A stretch of DNA of 64,000 nucleotides, from the NCBI RefSeq assembly GCF_000301075.1, contig NZ_JH932293.1, positions 850,345 to 914,344 of the forward strand. Reading direction: 5' to 3'. Every line of letters starts with the position of its first letter. Positions within the stretch are counted from its first letter, which is position 1. Of this stretch, positions 18,943-27,415 are shown one piece after another. The notes under the pieces are model-generated. The model did not search any database. It was not told where the DNA came from and worked only from the letters and a program-made list of their open reading frames with translations. This DNA comes from Bergeyella zoohelcum ATCC 43767 (lineage in GTDB: Bacteria; Bacteroidota; Bacteroidia; Flavobacteriales; Weeksellaceae). The translations under genes were made by a program, and so were the position numbers.

Positions 18943-19013
18943 ACGGGCATCGTCCAATGGTAGGATACCGGTCTCCAAAACCGTTGATCAGGGTTCGAAT
19001 CCTTGTGCCCGTG
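18943..19013 (+). tRNA. trnW: tRNA-Trp (anticodon CCA)
   Basis: Acceptor stem ACGGGCA (18943-18949) pairs with TGCCCGT (19006-19012); discriminator G at 19013. The anticodon loop CTCCAAA puts CCA at 18975-18977. The T arm has the standard GGTTCGAATCC. CCA is not encoded. Position between tuf and secE is common in Bacteroidota. Confidence 0.96.
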
Positions 19014-19026
19014 CAATAATAAACCT

Positions 19027-19230
19027 ATGAGTTTTGTAAATTTTATTAAAGGATCTTATACAGAGTTTAAAGAAAAAGTAGAGTGGCCTAAATGGCCAGA
19101 CTTGCAGTCTTCTACTATTGTGGTGGCAGTGAGTTCTGTACTTCTTTCTTTGTTCACCTTTGGCGTGGACGAACTTTTTTCAAAGGCAATTAGAAATATT
19201 ATTATTCAACTTGCAGGTATATTTAATTAA
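19027..19230 (+). CDS. secE: Preprotein translocase subunit SecE
   Basis: A 67-aa single-helix subunit of the SecYEG channel. ATG 19027 gives the expected MSFVNFIKGSYTEFKEKVEW start; the EKVEWPKW motif followed by one transmembrane helix (about 32-52) is the SecE signature. A longer frame would overlap the tRNA. Followed 20 nt later by nusG. Confidence 0.95.
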   Translation: MSFVNFIKGSYTEFKEKVEWPKWPDLQSSTIVVAVSSVLLSLFTFGVDELFSKAIRNIIIQLAGIFN

Positions 19231-19250
19231 TCTTATTATTTTCCAAAGAG

Positions 19251-19793
19251 ATGAATGAACTAAAATGGTATGTGCTAAAAGCAGTGAGCGGTCAGGAAAA
19301 TAAAGTGAAATCCTATATTGAAAACGAAATCCACCGCCTCGGAATGGAACAATATGTTACCCAAGTGGTAATTCCTATGGAGAAGGTCATCGTTCTCAGA
19401 AATGGTAAAAAAGTTCCTAAAGAGAAACCTTACTATCCTGGTTATCTTATGGTGGAAGCTAATCTTATAGGGGAAGTTCCTCATGTAATTAAAAATATTC
19501 CAGGAGTGATTTCTTTTCTTAGTCTTACCAAAGGAGGGGATCCTGTTCCCATGAGAAAATCAGAAGTGAATAGGATGCTTGGAAAAATGGATGAGCTTTC
19601 AGAATTCGCTACAGAAATGGAAATTCCATACTCAGTGGGGGAAAGTGTAAAAGTAACCGATGGTCCTTTCAATGGATTTAATGGTACGATAGAGAAAATA
19701 CTGGAAGATAAAAAGAAAATAGAGGTTTCGGTGATGATTTTCGGTAGAAAAACGCCAATGGAACTTAGTTTTATGCAAGTAGAAAAGATTTAA
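19251..19793 (+). CDS. nusG: Transcription antitermination factor NusG
   Basis: A 180-aa RNA polymerase elongation factor linking transcription to translation and Rho. The NGN domain shows KWYVLKAVSGQENKVK and YPGYLMVEA; the KOW domain shows VGESVKVTDGPFNGFNGTIE. Normal length. A strong terminator follows at 19814. Usually rplK-rplA-rplJ-rplL-rpoBC follow; here they do not. Confidence 0.98.
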   Translation: MNELKWYVLKAVSGQENKVKSYIENEIHRLGMEQYVTQVVIPMEKVIVLRNGKKVPKEKPYYPGYLMVEANLIGEVPHVIKNIPGVISFLSLTKGGDPVPMRKSEVNRMLGKMDELSEFATEMEIPYSVGESVKVTDGPFNGFNGTIEKILEDKKKIEVSVMIFGRKTPMELSFMQVEKI

Positions 19794-19813
19794 TTTATTG
19801 TTGATAATATAAA

Positions 19814-19847
19814 AATGGCTAACTTTTTTAGGTTAGCCATTTTTTTA
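19814..19847 (+). terminator. Terminator of secE-nusG
   Basis: Perfect 10-bp stem AATGGCTAAC (19814-19823) with GTTAGCCATT (19832-19841), 8-nt loop, then T run to 19846. Confidence 0.9.
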
Positions 19848-19856
19848 TAATTAATG

Positions 19857-20383
19857 ATTTCTTATTTTGTGAGATGAAAAGGGATACGATGTTATACCTC
19901 TTAGAGTGTGAATTTTTTTATCATATCTTGATGATTTCTGCTACATTTGAATAATGGATGTGAGTTTACCCGATGATCTTATATGGGCTATAGAGTATTT
20001 ACTCAGGAACCCCTCATTTTCCATAATTCCGCCTCAATCCTAATATATTGGTTTGTGTAAAAATATCTTCTATTGTTTTTTCACAAAGATTAAATTTTTG
20101 TTGAATTGATTTTAGGGCTAGGTGTCTTCTTTTACTTCCACTTTAGCATCGGAATAAATTCCTATGGTAATCATTAGAAATAATTTACCTTTTGAATCCT
20201 TGAGTAAAGGAGCATAGATTGATGGGTTTATTTTCAATGTTACAGTGCGTGGCGTTTATTTTGGGAGGGAATTCTTTGTAAAGTGGTAGTTGCAAAAATC
20301 GAATATTGCTGGTGCAAATGCTGAGCAATTTTTCCTAATTCCCTATAGCCCAATGATTCCTATATTTTTCATTTGAATGGAAT
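19857..20383. other. Intergenic region after nusG with decayed coding DNA
   Basis: About 530 bp between the nusG terminator and the methyltransferase. No intact gene is seen. The right half (20118-20334) holds minus-strand protein-like fragments in two frames, entered separately. The left part has no recognisable signal beyond AT-rich runs. The operon usually continues with ribosomal protein genes here, so this is a probable rearrangement point. Confidence 0.6.
20118..20334 (-). pseudogene. Decayed gene fragment of unknown family
   Basis: Two overlapping minus-strand frames both look protein-like. The upstream one (20334 down to 20185) contains LPLYKEFPPKINATHCNIEN; the downstream one (20255 down to 20118) contains INPSIYAPLLKDSKGKLFLM and ends SDAKVEVKEDT. 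A single frameshift near 20220 would join them into about 70 residues. There is no convincing start or recognised domain. I call it a remnant because of the frame switch and the lack of an ATG. It could also be chance. Confidence 0.35.
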
Positions 20384-21268
20384 TTATAGTGTCATTGTAT
20401 AGTGATTTCTATGGTTTGTTTTTTTATCTTTATCAATGACACAGATGCCCCATTGATACAAATCAAAACAACAGACTACGCCTTCTCCATCCGTAATAAA
20501 GTTTTTCCAAAAGGCAGCCATACCTTTAGACCAATGAATATCATCGAAGATAACTACAGCATTTTCCTTGAGGTAAGGATATATCATTTCATAATAGTGT
20601 TTTGTAGCATCTTTATCATGATGGCCATCAATGAAAACAAAATCAAATGCTTCTTCTTTTTTCAAAATTTTAGGTAACACCTCATTAAACTTTCCGTGAA
20701 TCACATGGAAATGAGGATAGCTAAGTTTTTGGATGTTAGTATTAGCTATTTCGGCAATGGCTTTAGCGCCTTCTATTGTGGTAAAACGCCCTTTTTGATT
20801 GAGCTGTAACGCAGACACTTGATATATGCCAGAGATGCCAATGGAAGTTCCTAATTCTAAGCAGTTTTCGGGTTGAAGTCCTCGTATTAATTTAAATATC
20901 AATTCACCAAACTGAGGTCTTGTAGCAGCTATTTTACAAATATTGCCCACGGAAAGCGTTTGGTAATGCCCTTGATGATGAGCTTTTCTTTTGGAAGTAG
21001 GCGTTCCAGAACCGAAGTCATTGCTTTCAATGATCTTATTTGATTTTTCCATTTGTGTTCGCAGCTGATTGATTTTCGCTAATGCTTCTCTTTCTGCCGC
21101 CGCCCATTGTGGGTTTTCTATACAGAATTGCAGCACTTTTATAATGGTCTTAGAAAGCGTATGTTTTTCCTTTTCAACGGCTCTAGCCAATTCTTTGTGC
21201 TTTATTTTTTCTCTCTGACGGAGCGTAATAGTTTTATTGATTTTGTTAATGAATCTCTGTAACATCAT
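20384..21268 (-). CDS. Class I SAM-dependent methyltransferase (Methyltransf_24-like)
   Basis: A 294-aa protein. An N-terminal helical, charged stretch (about 1-90) precedes a Rossmann methyltransferase: motif I CLELGTSIGISGIY (about residues 137-150), acidic residue in TTIEGAK, and motif IV DFVFIDGHHDKDATKHY. The D-H pair in FIDGHHD and the later VIFDDIHWSKGM are typical of small-molecule O-methyltransferases related to CmcI/catechol types. Target unknown. Start is MM at 21268/21265; -7-like TACTTTTG is at 21330-21337 on the minus strand. Confidence 0.82.
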   Translation of the reverse strand: MMLQRFINKINKTITLRQREKIKHKELARAVEKEKHTLSKTIIKVLQFCIENPQWAAAEREALAKINQLRTQMEKSNKIIESNDFGSGTPTSKRKAHHQGHYQTLSVGNICKIAATRPQFGELIFKLIRGLQPENCLELGTSIGISGIYQVSALQLNQKGRFTTIEGAKAIAEIANTNIQKLSYPHFHVIHGKFNEVLPKILKKEEAFDFVFIDGHHDKDATKHYYEMIYPYLKENAVVIFDDIHWSKGMAAFWKNFITDGEGVVCCFDLYQWGICVIDKDKKTNHRNHYTMTL

Positions 21269-21329
21269 TTCTCTTTTGAATGAAGATATCAGTGCTCAAT
21301 GTGCTGTATATCTTCATCGTTCGTGTAGG

Positions 21330-21337
21330 CAAAAGTA
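21330..21337 (-). promoter_or_regulatory. -7 element upstream of the methyltransferase
   Basis: Minus-strand TACTTTTG about 62 nt before the start codon matches TAnnTTTG. No -33 box at standard spacing. Confidence 0.4.
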
Positions 21338-21418
21338 TTAAATTGTACTCAAATGATAAGTTTTTATTTTTTAAAAAATGATTTTCATTCTAAATTTCCT
21401 TCATTGCTCTATAATTCG

Positions 21419-21426
21419 TATATTTG
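21419..21426 (+). promoter_or_regulatory. -7 element for paaE
   Basis: TATATTTG, 31 nt before the paaE ATG, matches TAnnTTTG. No good -33 box. Confidence 0.45.
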
Positions 21427-21457
21427 TTATTCGCAATAAAAAACATTAAACCAAGAT

Positions 21458-22546
21458 ATGACGACTTTTTATCCTCTGACCATTGCATCAGTAGTAGAAG
21501 AAACGAATGACTGTGCACATATCAGTTTTAAAATTCCACAGGAGCTAAGGCATACATTTACCTATAAACAAGGGCAGTATCTTACGCTGAAACATATGCA
21601 TGAGGGCGAAGAGCTCCGTAGAAGTTATTCTATTGTGAATGCACCTACGGATAAGAATGAAAACATTGAAATTTTGGTCAAAAAATTAGAAGGAGGGATA
21701 GTATCTTCCTATCTCAATGAAAATGTAAAGGCAGGTGATGTTCTCGAGGTATTGCCTCCTGATGGGCATTTTTATACGGCATATCACGCTTCTAATGAAA
21801 AGGTGTATGTAGGTTTGGCGGCAGGGTCTGGTATTTCTCCGGTGCTTTCTAATATAAAAGAAGCCCTTTATCAAGAGCCGAAGTCTAAAGCGTATCTGTT
21901 TTTTAGTAATAGAAGCTGGAATCATATTATCTTTAAAGCACAATTAGATGAGCTGGTGAAGCAGTTTGAAGGAAGACTGACGGTGGTTTATCTTTTGTCA
22001 AGAGATAAACATACGGAGAATGAACTTTTTGAAGGAAGAATTTGTCCAGAAAAATTAGGAGAGTTATTGGCATTTTTTACCGATATTCCCGTGCAAGAGG
22101 CTACTTATTTCATTTGTGGACCAGCAGAAATGATTAAAAGCGTTTCTACCTATCTGAGAACCGAGCAGAAAGTGCCTTCGTTGCAGGTGATGTATGAATA
22201 TTTTGCCGCTCCTGATGATGAAGATAATGCCGAGAAAAGTGAAGAATTTAAGAAAATCCCGAATATAGAATCTTTTGTAACACTGATTATTGATGATGAT
22301 GAGTACAATATTCATTTGAATTCTAAAAAGGAAAGTATATTAGATAAGGCACTAAAGGAAAATCTTCCTGTTCCATTTGCATGTAAAGGGGGAGTGTGCT
22401 GTACTTGTAAGGCACAAGTGATGGAGGGGGAAGTATTCATGGAGAAAAACTTCGCTCTTACGGAAGAAGAAGTGGAAAGAGGTATGGTGCTTTCTTGTCA
22501 ATGTCATCCCGTAACCAATATCGTAATGCTGAATTTTGATGTGTAA
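21458..22546 (+). CDS. paaE: Phenylacetyl-CoA epoxidase reductase-type ferredoxin reductase
   Basis: A 362-aa electron-transfer protein passing electrons from NAD(P)H to an oxygenase. Order: FAD-binding domain with RRSYSI (about residues 49-54), NAD-binding domain with AAGSGISPVLS and FICGPAEMI, then a plant-type [2Fe-2S] ferredoxin domain with CKGGVCCTCKAQV and a final Cys in LSCQC. This reductase-then-ferredoxin order fits PaaE. The PaaABCD oxygenase subunits are not adjacent or anywhere in the window, although paaI, paaZ and a paaH-like gene are 15-20 kb away. It could serve another oxygenase. Confidence 0.88.
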   Translation: MTTFYPLTIASVVEETNDCAHISFKIPQELRHTFTYKQGQYLTLKHMHEGEELRRSYSIVNAPTDKNENIEILVKKLEGGIVSSYLNENVKAGDVLEVLPPDGHFYTAYHASNEKVYVGLAAGSGISPVLSNIKEALYQEPKSKAYLFFSNRSWNHIIFKAQLDELVKQFEGRLTVVYLLSRDKHTENELFEGRICPEKLGELLAFFTDIPVQEATYFICGPAEMIKSVSTYLRTEQKVPSLQVMYEYFAAPDDEDNAEKSEEFKKIPNIESFVTLIIDDDEYNIHLNSKKESILDKALKENLPVPFACKGGVCCTCKAQVMEGEVFMEKNFALTEEEVERGMVLSCQCHPVTNIVMLNFDV

Positions 22547-22646
22547 GAGAGGGGAGGGGGTATAGATTTCAGACACTTCTTGTACATTAAATGGATATAG
22601 TTAATGATATAGATTTTTCTCACAGAAATCATTTATTCGGTTTAAT

Positions 22647-22757
22647 ATATTACTCCTATCCCATGCTGATCCATTTCTGCATGTTGTTGTGCTATTTCTA
22701 TGCCTTGATGTTTATTTCTAAAAAGTGATTGTAGGTCAGAGATCGTCTTCCATTTCT
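22647..22757 (-). pseudogene. C-terminal fragment of a protein with AEMDQHG motif
   Basis: A minus-strand open stretch of 36 codons plus stop contains NKHQGIEIAQQHAEMDQHGI and ends GVIY then TAA. Its AEMDQHG segment is the same as the heptapeptide coded by the 21-bp tandem repeat at 63907-64000, and the 20-nt match differs only at third codon positions (GAC/GAT, CAC/CAT), hinting at protein-level conservation. No start codon is found upstream, where a stop closes the frame. The family is not recognised. Probably a truncated gene. Confidence 0.4.
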
Positions 22758-22864
22758 AAACATTTTCAAACAAAATCAAACAAATTTCAAATACTCAAAA
22801 GTAATATTAATTACATTGTACAAATTATAGTAGAGGCAAATCCCTAAAACCCACTTTTATTTTT

Positions 22865-22872
22865 TATATTTG
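22865..22872 (+). promoter_or_regulatory. -7 element for the POT transporter
   Basis: TATATTTG 20 nt before the ATG matches TAnnTTTG; no clear -33. Confidence 0.45.
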
Positions 22873-22892
22873 CTTTTCGTAAAAATAACAAT

Positions 22893-24566
22893 ATGAGTGA
22901 AGTAATTACTACTAAAAACAAAGGGAAACATCCTAAAGGATTGTATTATTTGTTTTTCACAGAAATGTGGGAACGCTTCGGGTATTATTTAATGCTCGGA
23001 ATTTTTGTATTGTACATGATTGACGCCGATAAAGGTGGTTTAGCATTTGATGATAAAAATGCTTACGACATTTTCGGAACTTTCATTGCACTTACCTATC
23101 TTACACCGTTTTTGGGTGGATTTTTAGCGGATAAAATTTTAGGTTACACTAAGGCTATTTATATAGGCGGTGCACTCATGGGGTTAGGCTATATCGGTAT
23201 CGGAGCGTTTCAGGATATCACTCTATTTTATGTTTCCATGGGATGTATTATTGTGGGAAATGGTTTTTTTAAGCCGAGTATTTCCACGCTTCTGGGCAAT
23301 CTTTATTCTGAAGAACAATATAAAGAAAATAAAGATGCGGGATACAATATTTTCTACATGGGAATTAATATTGGAGCATTTGTATGTAATATCATTGCGG
23401 CATTTATGCGTAATAAATTCGGCTGGAGCGAGGCGTTTATTACTGCAGGAGTAGGGATGTTCCTCGGGTTGATTATTTTTTCTTTAGGGAATAAGCATAT
23501 CCGTCATGCCAATGTTCTAAAGCCGTCTCAGGAAGGAGATACTACCATTACTTCTATTTTGGTAAAAGTATTTGCCCCTGCTATTGTGGCGGGTGCTATT
23601 GGCTGGCTCATTCCTGGAAATATCTTTGGTTCTGATTCTACAGATGCCTTTATTTTCGCTTGTATTCCGGTGATTTTGTTTTATGTATCGCTGTATGTTC
23701 GTGCTAAGTCAGAAGATAAAAAGCCCATCGGTGCTTTATTGGCAATCTTTGCAGTGAGTTTAATGTTTTGGGCAGTTTTTAAACAAAATGGTACAGTACT
23801 TACCACTTGGGCAAAGTATTATACAGACAGAAGTGTCCCTGCTACTATAGAAAATCCACTGAAAAACATGTTCTTAGTAGAAGGAATTAATTATGAAACT
23901 TCAGAGGTTTCTGTGTATGATGACCAATACCAAGTAGTAAAAGAAAATGGTACTCCAGTAAAAGAACAAGGGAAGCATATCTATTTCCGAAATGTAAATG
24001 ACCAACAAAAAATGGAACTAGAAGCGAACCCACAGAAGGAAGTTTATCTCTATAATACTGAACTTTTCCAGTCCATTAATCCATTCTGGGTAATAGTGCT
24101 TACTCCAGTAGTGGTAGGATTTTTTATGTATCTCCGCCGAAGAGGAAAAGAACCTACTACGCCTGCGAAAATCGTATTAGGGATGTTTATCTCCGCATTG
24201 AGTTGTATTGTTTTAGTGGCGGCTGTGGCAGCTTCAGGAAACGGAGCGGTAAAGGTTTCTGCACTTTGGCTAGTAGCAGCATATGGCGTGATTACGGTAG
24301 GAGAGCTTTGTCTATCTCCTATGGGGCTCTCTTTGGTGTCTAAACTTTCGCCACCTAGAATTACGGCACTGATGATGGGAGGATTCTTCCTTTCTACTGC
24401 CATAGGAAATAAACTTTCAGGAGTATTGGCAAGTATGTGGTACAACTATGAGGATAAGACCAATTTCTTCTGGGTGAATTTCGGACTTCTATTATTGGCT
24501 ACTCTCATAGGGCTTTCCATATTGAAATCGCTGAATAGAGCACTCAAGGAAAAAGGAGTGAAATAA
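22893..24566 (+). CDS. POT-family proton-dependent oligopeptide transporter
   Basis: A 557-aa inner-membrane symporter for di- and tripeptides. The POT signature is clear: HPKGLYYLFFTEMWERFGYY (the ExxERFxYY proton-coupling motif) in helix 1, and NAGYNIFYMGINIGAF-like (residues about 150-165, DAGYNIFYMGINIGA) in helix 5. About 12-14 helices, with a soluble insert near residues 320-380, as in Bacteroidota and some enteric homologues. A terminator follows. It fits the peptidase-rich content of this window. Confidence 0.95.
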   Translation: MSEVITTKNKGKHPKGLYYLFFTEMWERFGYYLMLGIFVLYMIDADKGGLAFDDKNAYDIFGTFIALTYLTPFLGGFLADKILGYTKAIYIGGALMGLGYIGIGAFQDITLFYVSMGCIIVGNGFFKPSISTLLGNLYSEEQYKENKDAGYNIFYMGINIGAFVCNIIAAFMRNKFGWSEAFITAGVGMFLGLIIFSLGNKHIRHANVLKPSQEGDTTITSILVKVFAPAIVAGAIGWLIPGNIFGSDSTDAFIFACIPVILFYVSLYVRAKSEDKKPIGALLAIFAVSLMFWAVFKQNGTVLTTWAKYYTDRSVPATIENPLKNMFLVEGINYETSEVSVYDDQYQVVKENGTPVKEQGKHIYFRNVNDQQKMELEANPQKEVYLYNTELFQSINPFWVIVLTPVVVGFFMYLRRRGKEPTTPAKIVLGMFISALSCIVLVAAVAASGNGAVKVSALWLVAAYGVITVGELCLSPMGLSLVSKLSPPRITALMMGGFFLSTAIGNKLSGVLASMWYNYEDKTNFFWVNFGLLLLATLIGLSILKSLNRALKEKGVK

Positions 24567-24572
24567 CTAAAA

Positions 24573-24611
24573 AAATCGCTTAAATCATAAAGATTTAGGT
24601 GATTTTTTTTA
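24573..24611 (+). terminator. Terminator of the POT gene
   Basis: A 14-bp stem, AAATCGCTTAAATC with GATTTAGGTGATTT (two G-U pairs), followed by a T run starting near 24602. Confidence 0.85.
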
Positions 24612-24638
24612 ACTTTTATACCAAATGATTTTTTTAGT

Positions 24639-24692
24639 TGGCAGTAGGCTTTTAGCGAATAATTAAGTCATAGTACTTTATACATCGTACAT
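24639..24692. repeat. Dispersed intergenic repeat, copy A (partial)
   Basis: Contains GGCAGTAGGCTTTTAGCG followed by AGTACTTTATACATCGTACAT, modules shared with the copies near 34.7, 45.8 and 60.9 kb. Confidence 0.5.
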
Positions 24693-24761
24693 AGAAAAAC
24701 TTCCGTTTTAATTCCTTGGAATAGCCCGCATTATTACACTCATCGCTAATATATTTTTCCC

Positions 24762-24769
24762 TATTTTTG
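24762..24769 (+). promoter_or_regulatory. -7 element for the rRNA methyltransferase
   Basis: TATTTTTG, 17 nt before the ATG, matches TAnnTTTG. Weak -33. Confidence 0.4.
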
Positions 24770-24786
24770 CACAAATAATTTGATTA

Positions 24787-25992
24787 ATGGAACTCATTCA
24801 CCGTAATTTGTTGATAGGCATTAAAGATGCACTCCACGAGACTTTTTTTGAGAAAAATAAATATGCCGATAAAGTAATAGAAAGACTTTTGAAAGCCAAC
24901 AAAAAATGGGGAAGCCAAGATAGAGCCATTGTCTCCGAAATTTTTTATAATATCATTCGGTGGAAAAGACGCTTAGAATACTACATGGGAGAAGGAGTAA
25001 AGCCTGATAATCTCTATAAAATGATTTTAGCGTATCTGCTTTGGTCTAAAACGAAATACAAGAAATTTGATGAACTTCAAGGGATAAAAACTGCTGATAT
25101 TCTACAGAAAATAGAGAAAAAAAGTTTTCCTACGGAAGGGATAGAATATTCTATTCCTGAATGGCTCGCCGAAAGAATGAAAAGAGAACTTGGGAATCCT
25201 TGGAAAGTAGAAATGGCGGCACTGAATGAACAAGCTCATATTTACTTGAGAACAAATACACTGAAAACTACAAGAAAACAGCTGAAAGAGGAACTTTACC
25301 ATGAGGGGATTTTAGCTGAAGAAGTGAAAACACACCCGCAGGCATTGGTACTTACTGAGAGGAAAAATGTATTTTTAAGTTCGGCTTTTAAAGAAGGATA
25401 TTTTGAGGTTCAAGATATTGGTTCCCAGTCTATAGGAGATTTTGTGGAAGTAAAATCTGGGATGCGTGTAGTGGATGCCTGTGCAGGAGCGGGAGGCAAA
25501 ACCTTACACCTTGCGGCTAAAATGGAAAATAAAGGACAAATCATTGCCTTAGATATTTTCCAATGGAAACTCTCAGAGCTGAAAAGAAGAGCTAAAAGAG
25601 CAGGTGCTCACAATATAGAAACCAGACTGATAGAAGATTCTAAAGTCATCAAAAGACTGCACGAAAAGGCAGATAGAGTACTGATAGACGCTCCATGTTC
25701 GGGAACAGGTGTACTAAAAAGAAATCCTGATAGCAAATGGAAAATAGACGAAGATTTTATCCAAAGAATTATTAGTGAACAGAAACAGATTCTTGCAGAT
25801 TATTCTAAAATGGTAAAAAAAGGTGGGAAACTCATTTATGCTACTTGTTCTATTCTTCCAAGTGAAAATAGAAATCAAGTGGATGAGTTTTTGATGAATC
25901 ATTCTGATTTTAAATTGGATAAAGATTGTCAGATTTTACCAAGTGGCGGTGGTGATGGATTTTATATGGCGATGATGACCAGGGTAGGGTGA
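24787..25992 (+). CDS. RsmB/NOP2-family rRNA cytosine-C5 methyltransferase
   Basis: A 401-aa SAM-dependent m5C RNA methyltransferase. A NusB-like N-terminal domain (about 1-130) is followed by the catalytic domain: motif I VDACAGAGGKTLHLA, motif IV DAPCSGTGVLKRNPD with the release Cys, and motif VI YATCSILPSEN with the catalytic nucleophile Cys. Both cysteines are present. The overall pattern resembles RsmB (16S C967), but RsmF-type or other targets cannot be excluded. Confidence 0.9.
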   Translation: MELIHRNLLIGIKDALHETFFEKNKYADKVIERLLKANKKWGSQDRAIVSEIFYNIIRWKRRLEYYMGEGVKPDNLYKMILAYLLWSKTKYKKFDELQGIKTADILQKIEKKSFPTEGIEYSIPEWLAERMKRELGNPWKVEMAALNEQAHIYLRTNTLKTTRKQLKEELYHEGILAEEVKTHPQALVLTERKNVFLSSAFKEGYFEVQDIGSQSIGDFVEVKSGMRVVDACAGAGGKTLHLAAKMENKGQIIALDIFQWKLSELKRRAKRAGAHNIETRLIEDSKVIKRLHEKADRVLIDAPCSGTGVLKRNPDSKWKIDEDFIQRIISEQKQILADYSKMVKKGGKLIYATCSILPSENRNQVDEFLMNHSDFKLDKDCQILPSGGGDGFYMAMMTRVG

Positions 25993-26532
25993 AATAAACC
26001 GACTGAAAAATAAATATTTCTTTCAGAAAAATTTAGTTAGAGAAAAATCTAGTGGTTTTTATACAGACTGCAGGTTTTTTTTGGAAATAAAAATAACTTA
26101 AAATGATTGTATTAAAGTGGTATTTTTTAGTAAAAATACTGACTATTCAACTTTTTTGAAGTATTTAATTTTTTGGTATTGTTGATTTAGTATATTTATC
26201 AGGAATATTTGAATTTTCAACTAATTGATAGTCAGTTGGATAGTATAATTCGTTTTTATCGATAACTACATATATTTAACAATACCAATTTTTTTTATAT
26301 GGGAGATATTGAGTGTTCAATTTGCTTCAATCTTCTGAATCTTAAGGTTATTGCCTAATCACTTTATCAAAGTATCTAAAACGATGGAAACTTATTAAAT
26401 TTAATATTTTTCATCAACTCATTTAAAAATTCTAAAAAAAACAAAGAAGAATATTTTTAATTCTTTGATTAAAAAAAGGCGAATAGGGCAATTTTATTCG
26501 CCTTAATTTTTCAGAAAAAACAATAATTGTTC
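25993..26532. other. AT-rich intergenic region with an 11-bp inverted repeat
   Basis: 540 bp with no plausible gene in either strand. It contains an exact inverted repeat, TTGGTATTGTT (26173-26183) and AACAATACCAA (26278-26288), enclosing 94 nt, and an imperfect hairpin around 26219-26240. The right end holds the kdsA terminator. No -7 box with a downstream gene was found. Could be a decayed element or small RNA. Confidence 0.5.
26471..26504 (-). terminator. Terminator of kdsA
   Basis: Stem AAGGCGAATA (26476-26485) with TATTCGCCTT (26495-26504). On the minus strand the stem is followed by about seven T (plus-strand A 26471-26477). Confidence 0.85.
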
Positions 26533-27342
26533 TTACAAAATTGCCTTTCTAATCTTGGTCAATTTTGCCAATAGTGGTTCCAATTGAGAAAGGGGAAGCA
26601 TATTAGCACCATCTGAAAGTGCTTGTGCAGGATGCTCATGGGTCTCTATAAAAATACCATCTACCCCCGTAGCAATTCCTGCTTTGGCAATGGTTTCTAT
26701 AAGCTCTGGTCTTCCTCCTGTTACGCCAGAATTTTGGTTGGGCTGCTGGAGAGAATGCGTTACATCTAAAATCACGGGTGCGTACTGCTGCATGGTAGGA
26801 ATGCCTCTGAAATCCACAATTAAATCCGTATAACCAAAGGAGTTTCCTCGTTCAATGATGGCACATTTTTCATTTCCAGAATCTTTGATTTTTTGTACCG
26901 CAAATTGCATCGCTTCGGGTGAGAGAAATTGTCCTTTTTTTAGGGTAACCACTTTATCGGTTTTAGCAGCAGCAACCAACAAGTCGGTTTGTCTCACTAG
27001 AAAAGCGGGTATTTGTAAAACATCTACATACGCAGCAGCAAGTGCGGCATCTGTACTTTCATGAATGTCTGTAGTAGTAGGAATACCGAATTCTTGCCCT
27101 ACTTTTTCAAGGATTTTCAAGGATTTTTCAATGCCAATGGTAGTAAAAGAATCTATTCTACTTCGGTTGGCTTTTTTGAAACTTCCTTTGAAGATATAAG
27201 GAATATTAAGTCGGTCTGTAATTTCAATGACTTTTTCGGCGATGCGAAGTGCCATTTCTTCTCCCTCTATGATGCAAGGTCCTGCAATGAGAAAGAAGTT
27301 ATCAGAATCTTTATGATGAATATTAGAAATATGTTGTAGCAT
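26533..27342 (-). CDS. kdsA: KDO-8-phosphate synthase
   Basis: Condenses phosphoenolpyruvate and arabinose 5-phosphate to KDO 8-phosphate for lipopolysaccharide, 269 aa. It shows LIAGPCIIEG near the N-terminus, KGSFKKANRSRIDSF, LKKGQFLSPEAM, IIERGNSFGY and DVTHSLQQPN. The Cys in GPCII marks the metal-dependent class (the E. coli-type metal-independent enzyme has Asn there). Presence of kdsA confirms an outer membrane with LPS. About 73 nt downstream of the DUF2723 gene, with a short dispersed-repeat copy between them. Confidence 0.97.
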   Translation of the reverse strand: MLQHISNIHHKDSDNFFLIAGPCIIEGEEMALRIAEKVIEITDRLNIPYIFKGSFKKANRSRIDSFTTIGIEKSLKILEKVGQEFGIPTTTDIHESTDAALAAAYVDVLQIPAFLVRQTDLLVAAAKTDKVVTLKKGQFLSPEAMQFAVQKIKDSGNEKCAIIERGNSFGYTDLIVDFRGIPTMQQYAPVILDVTHSLQQPNQNSGVTGGRPELIETIAKAGIATGVDGIFIETHEHPAQALSDGANMLPLSQLEPLLAKLTKIRKAIL

Positions 27343-27349
27343 AATAATA

Positions 27350-27412
27350 TTTGAAGTTAGAGTTTAGAAATTAGAGGTTGGAGTGTAGGCCTATAGTTTC
27401 ATGCCTTCTGCT
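27350..27412. repeat. Dispersed intergenic repeat, copy B (minus orientation)
   Basis: On the minus strand: AAACTATAGGCCTACACTCC then CTCTAATTTCTAAACTCTAAC. Same TCTAAYTTCTAATTTCTAA module as the other copies. Confidence 0.5.
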
Positions 27413-27415
27413 TAA

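Larger units (their letters stand above)
22547..22892. other. Intergenic region paaE-POT with a coding remnant
   Basis: About 345 bp. It contains a minus-strand fragment (22647-22757) related to the repeat at the right edge of the window, listed separately, and a -7-like TATATTTG at 22865-22872 for the transporter. No terminator with a clear T tract follows paaE. Confidence 0.6.

Noticed and set aside
19003..19026. Earlier start for secE inside tRNA-Trp
   Set aside because: It would begin in the tRNA 3' end; ATG 19027 gives the normal SecE.
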